DNA of 64,000 bases, from positions 46,448,001 to 46,512,000 of the forward strand of contig JAZBRS010000035.1 of NCBI GenBank assembly GCA_037176725.1, read 5' to 3'. Every line of letters starts with the position of its first letter. The first letter of the stretch is position 1. Source of the DNA: Posidonia oceanica. Its lineage: Eukaryota; Streptophyta; Magnoliopsida; Alismatales; Posidoniaceae. Below, piece by piece: positions 54,742-64,000 of the stretch. The notes below the pieces were generated by a model. That model made no database searches. It saw only the letters and a list, made by a program, of their open reading frames with translations, and was not told the DNA's origin. Made by a program: the position numbers and the translations under genes.

Positions 54742-57700
54742 AGTAGACACCCCATTTTGACCCCCGCATTAATGGCTTTTCTCTAGTGGATTAAAACTTA
54801 CCCAAAACCTCACATTTAAAACCAAGATCAAACTCTCCCACAAAACCCTAGAAAACCCTAGGAACCCAAAACCCTAAACTCTCCCATAAAACCCTAGAAA
54901 ACCCTAGGAATCCCACCTAAACCCAAAACCCTAAACCCAAAACCCCAAACCCTAGGTCCATTCCATCTAAACCCTAGGCCCAATCCACATTTTGAACCAA
55001 AATCCTAATCCACTCCCATTTTTAATATCTTTTTAAAAAAAACCATAATTCTTCCCTTTTCTTTTTCCCTTTTCCTTCTTTCTTTCTTTCTTTCTTTCTT
55101 TTTCCCTTTTCTTTTTCTCTCATTTCTCCCCTCATGGCCCAGCCCACTTCTCCCTTCTTCTTCCCTTTCTTTTTTCTGTTTTTTTCTCTCTCGTGCAGCC
55201 CACACTCCCTCCTTCCTCTCTTCTTTTTTTCTTTATTTTTCTTCTCTTCTTCCTCTTCTTTTCTTCTATTTTTCCTCACACCCACGAATTTCACTCCTTC
55301 CCATGACTCCTTCTCTTCTCCTTCTTCCTCCAACTGCCACTGCCCCCCCACGAATAGGAATCTCCTTCACCACTTCACGACACTGCCATAAACTGCAACC
55401 ATCACACACATTCATAGGACATCATTTTGCAACCCAGACACAACACACAAACCTCTTCTCCTTCTTCCTCCAGTAACTGCAACTTCTCCCCACTCACTGC
55501 AACCTCCCACTCAGCCTTCTCTTCAAAACCAACCCCACTACAGCAACTGCAAAGGATCATGAACATCATAGAGGGACAAAAACTGCAAGAAGGAGAGGAC
55601 ACAAAGAAAGAAAAACAGATAGACCACACAGAATCGACAGAAGCACAGCACGACCTCAGACCTTCACCTCCACACACAGACATCACACGCAGGAGAGGAG
55701 AGCTCACAGACACACACACAAAGGAAAAAACCTTCACAGCAAAACCCTACTCCCCTTCACATGTAGCAGCCAACCCATCTTCTTCACAGACCTTCCTCAC
55801 TCTCTTCTCCTTCCTCACAACACACAGGAGTAACCCAAGAGGAGAAGAAACCCAACAGCAACTGAAAAACCCAAAAAAAGAAGAAAAGAATAACCTAGGA
55901 GTGAGAAAAGAATAATTCTTCTCTAACCGACTGCCTCCTTCTTCTTCCTGCCTGCTCCTCTCCCTTGCATCCACGACAATTCCTCCATTGTTCTCCATCT
56001 CCAGGAACCCTCCACGAGTCCACCTGCAAGCCCAGACCTCTGTGAGAGCAACAGAGCGGAGAAGAAGCTAAAAAAAACCAGAGACACCCACTTATCCAAC
56101 TTAGGCGTAGAGGGGGAGAGCGGCCAATCCACCACCTCTCGGACCTCCTCCGTACCTCCACCAACTGAGCCCAACGCCTCAGGCCTCCTGTCACTGCGCC
56201 CAGCACCGCCGCAAACCTGATTTCCTTCACCGCGAACCTGATTTCCTCCACCGCGACCCATCGACGTCGTCAGAGCCCTCCAGGCATCGTCACGGCCAGG
56301 CGGACCTCCCCTCACCTCCGGGACGTTCCGCTCTCACTTCCAGATCCTCCCCTTGGGCTCAAAGCCCTCGCCCGACCTCTGGTTTTGCTTCCTTCTCTGG
56401 CTCTAGTGAGATTTGGTGCAGCTCCAGCGAACCGCTAGCGCCCCCACAGTGCCGGAATCGCCCCCCTCTTCGCCGCCACACCTCTGCTGGGCCATCCTCT
56501 CGCCCCCCTGCCGCCGTCGAGGCCCAGCCACACCTCCAGCTCGCCAGCAACCACCCTCGCCGGCAGTTCCTTCGCACCAGGTAAGTGGTATTGTTCCTTT
56601 ATTTTTTTGCTTTCGTTTCCGTTTAATTTAAATGAGTTAACTTAGTTTAGATTAGATTGCATTAAAATAAAACGCAGCAAGTTACTTTTATTGCATGTAG
56701 GTCCTGGTTTGTTTGCATTTCATTTAACTCATTGTTAAAACTTTATTGCATTAGCTTTTAATCTGTTAGTTTATTTTTATTACAAGTAAGTCCTGTTCTG
56801 TTTTAAATTTCATTTAATTCATTGTTAAAACTTTATTGCATTAGCTTTTAATCAGTTAGTTTATTTTTATTACAAGTAAGTCATGTTCTGTTTTAAATTT
56901 CATTTAATTCATTGTTAAAACTTTATTGCATTAGCTTTTAATCTGTTAGTTTATTTTTATTACAAGTAAGTCATGTTCTATTTTAAATTTCATTTAATTC
57001 ATTGTTAAAACTTTATTACATTAGCATTTAATCTAGCATTTTAGTTTTATTACATTTAGGTCCTTCATGCATTGCATTTCATTACATTTAGGTCTTCATC
57101 CATTTTTAGAACTATATTGCATTTTCCCCCACATTGCATTTAAGCCCTGAACTTTAATCATATTGCATACAAGTCCAATTATTGCATTCACAGCATTTCT
57201 AGCATTGCCTTTAGGTCCTTATATTTTGCATATTACACTTTAGTCCAAAATGCATTTAGGATTTTACTTGTTTGCATTTGCATGCATTTTTCATGACACT
57301 GCACTTAGATCCCTGCATTTGCATTTTTGCATGCATTGCATCCTTGAGTCATTGCATATAGCACCTTTGCCTCTTTTTGAGCACTATTAGACTCATTACA
57401 TGTAGGACACCCTGCATTGCACACACATAGGGGTAATTTGCACTTAGATCCCCGTTTAAACCACATTTTCTGGCCCTCGAGCCATCTGGCTTGATTTCTG
57501 AATAACTTTTGATCAGACCGTTGGATCTTCATGATTTAACTTTCCTGGTCTTCCTGGTTGAATAATCTTTCATTCTAACCAAAGTTATTTCAGATCAGGT
57601 ATCAGATCCTCAAGCTATGCCCATCTGAACCACTGTATATCACTTATTGACTTGCCACTTGCACTACATGCATCGTTTTCGTGATCTGTTTTCTCAAACA

Positions 57701-58623
57701 TGTAGATTAGGGTTTTTAGCCCCTGTTTTGCTTCCCCTTTGCTTGTTGCACACTTACATTGCATGGTTTTACCCGATGTTTTGTTTCTTACTTGCATCGC
57801 ATGGTTTTCAGCCCTTGTTTTCTTTCCCCTTTGCTTGTTTCACACTTGCATTGCGTGACTTTACTTGGTTTATCGCTTCTATTTTCTTTCCCCTTTGCTT
57901 GTTTCCACACTTGCATTGCGTGGTTTTGCATAGTTTTCCGCCCTCATTTTGCTTCCCCTTTGCTTGTTGCACACTTGCATTGCGTGGTTTTTTGCTCGGC
58001 ATTTTGTTTTCTCGCATGCATTTGCATTATAGTAGTGATGCTTACTGTCTGGAGTTCTTACGAACCGGGGTACGTCTCGTTCGGAACACTGATAGCGCTG
58101 CTGAGTACATAGGTTGCATGTTTACTTTTCATCACACATCATGACACTTTGAGCACACATTTGAGCATGTAATTAAAGCATACATGGCATTTAGGCATTT
58201 AATGCATGTTTAGAGCATTCATAGTAGGGCATAGCATTCCTCGCCCCTCGAGTGCGCATTTAAGGCAAGCATTGTCGATAATCCTGCATATGTAAGCGAG
58301 TTTAGCCTGGAAAGACCGATTCCGGGCATATCGGGGGTGCCTAACACATTTCCCGTGCGTAACAAGAGTCCTTACCCTTTCTCTGGCTCGTAGTGACCAT
58401 TTTGCCCTCGTCTTTGGCACAAGTCATTCATTTTGCATAGCATTGCATCCATTTGCATGTTTTCATGCATTTCCCCGATTTTCCTCGTCTCCCGACTTAA
58501 TAGACTAGGTGGCGACTCCATTTTTGCTTTATCTTTTGTTTTCCTCTTCACGGCTCTTATAGTGAAACCTCTCTCCTCTCGGGCCCCTCGCCAGTCCGAG
58601 ATTTTTGAGACGGGATAGCTACA
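54742..58623 (+). repeat. Solo LTR, 3882 bp, with perfect target duplication
   Basis: It starts AGTAGACACCCC (TG decayed to AG) and ends GGGATAGCTACA. CTTAC stands directly before (54737-54741) and after (58624-58628). No internal sequence is present, which is the outcome of recombination between two LTRs. It has a CCCTAAA-rich start, TTTC runs (55078-55105), a GC-rich leader ending in CAG|GTAAGT at 56580/56581, 90-bp repeats, the GAACC...GTTCGG module (58055-58085), the GGGGGTGCCTAACAC module (58333-58348) and a PBS-like word (58510-58519). The end differs by one base from that of E1 (GGGATCGCTACA). Confidence 0.92.
56725..57035 (+). repeat. 90-bp tandem repeat, about three copies
   Basis: Unit TTACAAGTAAGTC...TTTAAATTTCATTTAATTC...TTGTTAAAACTTTATTGCA repeats at 56791, 56881 and 56971 with exact 90-bp spacing, inside the T-rich part of the solo LTR. 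Confidence 0.85.
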
Positions 58624-58628
58624 CTTAC

Positions 58629-58930
58629 TAATTATATGATTGTTTGTTGCATCCATACTTTATTGGACATCCCTCAACAAGGAATTTTGTTTGCTTCCTT
58701 TGTGGTTGTATTTACAAGTTGATTCAAGTGGTCACCAACTATTGGTAACAAATGCTAAAAAAGAAATTTACAATAAGGAAAACAATTGAAGAGGACACCC
58801 AACTAAATAGAAACTTATAGAAATCAGTCTCAATCAATGCAAGATGCAATGAATCACGCATTGTCGATATTTAGGCAACTTCTAAATCCACTAGCAAATC
58901 CGATATACCACACCAACATTTAAATGTGTT
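58629..58930. other. Unrecognised flank of the solo LTR
   Basis: Nothing supported by the sequence. Confidence 0.4.
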
Positions 58931-58933
58931 ACG

Positions 58934-59400
58934 ATTAGGCTTAAATGAATTCAAGTCAAGAACAAGTCAAGTCATTTGACTCGTTTAATAAGTGAGTTGC
59001 ATTGGGATTTAATAGAGATAATCCGTTTATAACCCGCTAACCCATAGAAGAAATTAAATGCATAAACTTTTAATTTAAATTTATTAAGGTATGTAGTTAT
59101 AAAGTTTGATTTGTATTTAACATTTATCTTGTTTATGTACTTACAAGTTATTCACTCATGCCTTCTGAGTAATTATTTAGGTTTTTATTTTATTTTATAT
59201 TTATAATATTCAATGTTAGATAATATTAAATAGGTCCAGTAGGTTAAACAAGTCAGATTAACCTGTCTAGATGAAATGGGTTCGAGTTGAAAATTTCAAC
59301 TTATTTAATAAATGAGTTAAAGACAGGTTGGTTGCAAAGGAATCGAGTTGGAAACAAGTTGGACCTTAATCCGATTCATAAACTTATTTTGCCACCCCTA
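58934..59400. mobile_element. hAT-like non-autonomous element remnant
   Basis: The right end TTTTGCCACCCCTA is a typical hAT-type terminal sequence and the interior is built of GAGTTAAA/CAAGTC/TTTAATAAATGAGTT words. The left end near 58934 is decayed and no 8-bp duplication is seen. 59600-59880, with ACACGATAC words, looks like a second related remnant. Confidence 0.4.
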
Positions 59401-59984
59401 GATATTTCCAATTCGGAATTCCAGATGCACGAGGAAATGAATGTATTGGTAAGTTCCAATCACTATTGTTGTTCCTTCCGTTGCTTTGTCATTTTTTGTT
59501 TTTCCTTGAAAAATATTGCAAGCAGTGAACTAACGAACTCAACCCCTTGATTGAGAAGTAGTAGCAGCTGCACCAACTGATCTCTATGGATAGACCTGTT
59601 AATTCTTGTTACAACACGATTACACGAAACAACACGATACAATACGACAGCATGATAAAATTTAGTAATAATTTTTTTAGTTATTTTAAAATATTTATGT
59701 GATTCATGGTTAATGAACATAATTTTATTTTGACACGATTACTACCTGATTCAACATGATTGGAACCGATTGAATCCAATTAATACGTGTTTAACATTGA
59801 TAATGGATTATTAAGCATATTATTACCAAATTGAATACAAATATATTTTATACATGTTTAAAATGAGGCTAATTTTTTGAAATAATATTTTTACAAAAGT
59901 AGGCATACTCCTAAAGTATTTTCAAAAGTAGGCATCTTATAGGGTTCAAATGGGTCCCATGTGCCCACCTGGCCTGTCAGCTTT
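59401..59984. other. AT-rich DNA, possible further hAT-like remnant
   Basis: CACGATTACACGAAACAACACGA words near 59625-59650 and 59735-59760 are typical of another plant hAT-like repeat. No gene. Confidence 0.35.
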
Positions 59985-60262
59985 TTTTTTATTATTGAAT
60001 TCGGCAGCTAGACTGTCGAGTTCAGTTTAAAATGAATTCGGTTCTTTAACAGCCGAGTTCAGTTTAAGTTGGTGTCATAGTGTCATCACCTGAATTTGGT
60101 AGTATTACTGTCGAATTCAGTGTAAATATAATTCGGCAATTTAATGGCCGAATTCAATGTAATTAGAATTCGGTAAGTGTAATTAGAATTCGGCAGAATT
60201 CGGCAATTTAACGGCCGATTTCAGTCTACACAGAATTCGACGATTATATTGCCGAATTCTAA
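59985..60262. repeat. GAATTCGGC palindromic repeat cluster
   Basis: About seven inverted repeats of the type AATTCGGC...GCCGAATT, for example 60130-60137 with 60147-60154 (perfect) and AGAATTCG/CGAATTCT at 60232-60260 (perfect), joined by CAGT(G)TAA linkers. Family not recognised. Confidence 0.8.
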
Positions 60263-60667
60263 CAGATAAAAAAAAATAGATCAGAACACTTAAACACTCA
60301 AATCAGTACAAACATATACATTCAAATCAAAGAATAGATCAGAACAACTTAAACAAATCAGTACAAACATTAAAGTTCCCACGTACAAACTTGTTTATCC
60401 AATCTCTGCCCAAGAACAGATCAAAACTCAAACTGAATATGTAAACTTAAACAGACATATACAACTTAAACAGATCAGAACTTAAACTGAGATCAGAATT
60501 CAATGTAAATTGTTGTTACAAACATATATATTCAAATCAAAGATGTTCAATACATATTCAAATCAGTACAACCAACAACTTAAAGATATATATTCAAATC
60601 TAACTACAACTTAGTACAACCAACAACTTAAACATATATATTCAAATCAAAGACGTTCAATACATAA
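60263..60667. repeat. AT-rich ATATTCAAATCA direct repeats
   Basis: ATATATATTCAAATCAAAGA[TC]GTTCAATACATA recurs near 60525 and 60635, with CAGTACAACCAACAACTTAAA in between. It flanks the minus-strand LTR. No gene. Confidence 0.6.
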
Positions 60668-62292
60668 TGTAGTAATCCTGAAATATTGGATCGTCCATGC
60701 ACGATGCCAAAGCTCGCGTGCACCGATCGACATTAGGTTCACTATTAGCGGCTGGATCTGAGGAAGGAAACTCTACTCAGAAACGCTAGTAAAAGAGGAA
60801 AAAAGGAAAGATAAGACAAATCAGAGTCGCCACCATGTCTATTAAGTCAGGAGACAAGGAAAACTAGGGTAATGCATGAAAGACATGCAAAACCATGCAA
60901 AAGGGATGCAAATGCCGTGCGATACTATGCAATGCTATGCTATGCTATGACTCGTGCCTAGGATGAGGGCATAATGGTCATTGCGGGCCAAGAGAAAGGG
61001 CAAGGACTCCTGTTACGCACGGAGAAGGTGTTAGGCACCCCCGATACGTCCAAGAATCGGTCTTTCTTAGGCTTACCGCTCGCATATGCCGGAATTTCGA
61101 TATTGGTTGCCTTTAACTGTACGCCCTAGGGCAATAGATGCTATGCATGCCTAATACTTTAAGTGCCTAAATGCCTGAATGTTATGCATGGGAAATTTAA
61201 ACGTGCAGCCTATAAGCTCAGCAACGCTACTAGTGTTTCGAATGGGCAAGCCCTGGTTCATAAGAACTCCTAGGCAGTAAGCATCACTGCCGTAATGCAA
61301 ATGCAGGCGATAAAACAAAACGGCGATGAAAACCATGCAAAGCGAAGCGACATACAAAGGAAAGCAAAAGCGAGGGCGGAAAATCATGCGATGCAAGTGA
61401 CATGCAAAGGAAAGCGAGCCCGAGGCGAGAACCACGGGAAAACAGGCGATGCGGGGCGTAAAGCCAAAACAGAGGTTCGACAGCATGCACGGGTGTCAAA
61501 GCGTGTACCGGAGGCGATAAAATGCAGAAAGCGACAAGCGAAAGCAAATCGGCACTTTAAAACAAAGTTCAGCCAACTGCAAGTATTGGACGCAGCAAAG
61601 ACCTGCATCCAATGTTGGACGCAGGGACAGTGGGCGTTCAACACCTGTAGGAGGCAAACAGCATGCCATTTTGGGAAATCAATGCATTCTAAGTGCATGC
61701 ATGTTATGCAAGTGCAGCATGGCAGTGGTAGGTATGCAAGACATGCTAAGCAAGCAAGATAAATATTCAGAAAAGATTTAGGAGCAAGATGCAAGCAAAA
61801 ATAGGACTTAAAGTGCTGCAGGTGTTGGACGCTAGAATACTCAGCGTCCAACATAGGACACCAGAGCCTTCTGCGTCCAACACCTAGCCAACTAAAACAT
61901 GCAAACTGCAAACTATAACATGCCAAAAATGTGATGTAAACCTGCAAGAAACTGAAATAAAACCCATGGAACAGCATGCATGCACATGGGCTAGCTAAAC
62001 ATCCCAAAATAATGCAAATAATAAGGTGTAAGATGCCAGCAAATGAACTGGGGTGTAAGACGCGTGCTCCAGCAGCATCCAACATAGGACGCTGGGAACT
62101 CTAGCGTCCTACACCCAGGTTCATCAGACTGAGATGCAAGAATGAGAAGCAAGCCAAAAATCAAAGCAAGATTAAAGGTATAGCAAGTAGATGGCATAAA
62201 TGGAAGCATGCAAGATGATCCACAAAGATATAGCATTCAAACCAAGAAAATAAACATCATGCAAGCATCAAAGCAAAGGCAGGCATGCATAC
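60668..62292 (-). repeat. Minus-strand LTR, 3' part
   Basis: On the minus strand it ends AGGATTACTACA at 60668. It has the GGGGGTGCCTAACACC module (61027-61045), the PBS-like word (60822-60832), the GAACC module near 61240-61275 and hairpin words GGACGC/GCGTCC at 61585-62110. The 5' part is cut by the LTR at 62293. Close in type to the E2 and E5 LTRs. Confidence 0.8.
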
Positions 62293-64000
62293 TGTAGACA
62301 CTCCATTTTGACTCCTACATTAATGGCTCTTCTCTAGTGGACTCAAATCCCAAACCTAAACCACAACCAATACCCAAAAAACACTACAAAATTCACTCAA
62401 ACCCAAATCCCATTTAAACCCAAAACCTCAAACCCAAATCCCACTCAAACTCAAAACCCTAAACCCTAAACCCTAAACCTAAACCCTCAACCCAAAACCT
62501 CCAACCCTAAGCCCATTAAGCCCACCTGTGGCCCACGACCAACCCCAATTAAACCCATTAAACTCAAGGCCCACAACCCAACTTCATTAGGCCCAAATCA
62601 GCCCACATCAGCCCATTGAACTCAAAACCCTTTTATTCCCTTAAACCTTTAAATCCAACACAAACCCTCAAACCCACTAAACCCTAATTTCCCATTTATT
62701 CTCAAGCCCATGCAAACCCTAATCCCATTTTCACAACGAAAACTCTAAACCCAAAACCCACAACCATTCACAAACCCTAAACTCGCAACCATTCACAAAC
62801 CAGAGACCCACAACCATTTACAAACCCTACACCCATTTCATTCCAAACCCTAAACCCATATTCCTTTCAAAACCCATTCCATTCAAACCCTAAACCCATA
62901 TTCCTCTCAAAACCCATCCACTCAAACCCTAAACCCATGCATTCAAACCCCAAGCCCAAGTGCCACTCAAAGCCAAAAACCTAAAACCCTAATGCCATTT
63001 TTCAATCCCCATTTGGAAACCTAAACCCTAAACCCATTGCCTCCACCTCACCCTCATCCTGGCCGGCCATCCCCTCTGCCCAGATCCAATTCCTTGGCCC
63101 TCCTCATCTCCCCACCAGTATAAAACAGGAGGAATAACCTAGGTGAGGAGAAAAACGATAACCTAGGAGAGAAAGAGGAGAAAACTTCTTCTCTTGGTCG
63201 AACCCACTGCCTCCTTCTTCTTCCTGCCAGTCTCCTCTCCCTTGCCTTCCACCATCGCTCTCCACCTCTAAGAACCACCCACGAACCCACCTACAAGAGC
63301 CATCATCGATGAGAGGAGAGGATAACCTAGGAGAGAGAAAAGGATAATTCTTCTCTAAACCGAACTGTACTGCACGTTCTCCTGCTTGCTCCTCTCCCTT
63401 GCTTCCATGACCATTCCACCATCGCTCTCCACCTCCAGGAGCCCTCCACAAGTCCACCTGCAAGCCCAGACCTCTGTGAGAGCAACAGAGAGAAGAAAGA
63501 GAGAGAAAATATCATCGGTTGCACCCATCACTGCCATCTGAGTGCAGAGAGGAGGAGAGGATTGTCCGCTGCCTCTCGGACCTCCTTCGTACCTCCACTG
63601 ACCGAGCCCAATGCCTCAGGCCTCCCGTCGCTGCGCCCAGCACCGCTGTGAACCTGGTTTCCTCCGCCGCGACCCATCGACGTCGTCAGAGCCCTCCAGG
63701 CGTCGTCACGGTCGGGCGGACCTCCCCTCACCTCCAGGACGTTCCGCTCTCGCTTTCAGATCCTCCCCTTGGGCTCAAAGCCCTCGCCCGACCTCTGGTT
63801 TTGCTTCCCTCTCCGGCTCCGGCGAGATTTGGTGCAGCTCCAGCGAACCGCCAGTGCCCCCACAGTGCTGGAATCGCCCCCCTCTTTGTAGCCACACCTT
63901 CGCCGGGCCATCCTCTCGCCTCCCCTGCCGTCGTCGAGGCCCAGCCGTGCCTCCAGCTCGCTAGCAACCACCCTCGCCGGCAGTTCCTTCGCACTAGGTA
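62293..64000 (+). repeat. Plus-strand LTR, 5' part, running off the window
   Basis: Starts TGTAGACACTCC and matches the solo LTR (54742) from beginning to end of what is visible, including the leader and the donor-like CACTAG|GTA at the window edge. A 190-bp segment is duplicated in tandem (about 63130-63300 and 63325-63480). The CCCTAAA words are densest here (62455-62485). It is inserted in the minus-strand LTR. Confidence 0.85.
63119..63125 (+). promoter_or_regulatory. TATA box of the LTR
   Basis: TATAAAA stands at the border of the C-rich upstream part and the leader. The matching part of the solo LTR lacks it. It would place the transcript start about 30 bp downstream and the donor-like site about 850 nt into the leader. 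Confidence 0.5.

Overview
The window is repeat DNA from a large plant genome. I recognise no host gene. The evidence for a plant is the Tat-lineage Ty3/gypsy retrotransposons with two RNase H domains, LTRs of 2.5 to 6 kb, an accessory 3' ORF of the plant-only DUF7745/plant-mobile-domain type, a tRNA-derived SINE, and MULE and hAT-like remnants. The exact plant group cannot be told from the sequence.

Layout. 1-19962 is a minus-strand Tat element (E1): 3' noncoding repeats, accessory ORF, integrase, RNase H/RT, protease plus gag, primer-binding site, and a complete 6.0 kb 5' LTR; its 3' LTR lies off the left edge. E1 sits inside the 3' noncoding region of a plus-strand element E2 (19963-28345, 3' LTR 23557-28345, itself carrying a SINE). 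E2 sits inside LTR-derived sequence at the left end of a plus-strand deletion derivative E3 (LTR end, hairpin array, 3' LTR 31253-33762). E3 interrupts a plus-strand LTR E4 (33763-35590, resuming 49138-49509). A second minus-strand Tat element, E5 (35591-49137, imperfect 5-bp duplication ACATG/ACTTG), is also inserted in E4. E5 is decayed and has lost its PBS, gag and part of its 5' LTR.

Right part. 49510-54741 is AT-rich older DNA with a decayed chromovirus-like integrase end and LTR, a MULE transposase remnant, a hAT-like end and a truncated LTR. 54742-58623 is a solo LTR with perfect CTTAC duplications. 58624-60667 holds hAT-like and palindromic repeat DNA. 60668-62292 is part of a minus-strand LTR, interrupted at 62293 by a plus-strand LTR that runs off the window.

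How the parts work together. E1 and E5 carry the same set: gag, aspartic protease followed by a G-patch, RT, a degenerate RNase H, a second (archaeal-type) RNase H, a D,D35E integrase, then a separate 3' ORF. Between that ORF and the 3' LTR, E1, E2, E3 and E5 all carry arrays of short hairpins whose stems change on both sides together while the loops stay fixed. At the three visible polypurine tracts (E2, E3, E5) the LTR edge is enclosed by two nested stems, also with paired changes. These structured 3' regions, together with splice-donor-like sites in the LTR leaders and an acceptor-like site before the 3' ORF, are the most unusual content of the window. Everything was read by eye; no alignment or search was run.
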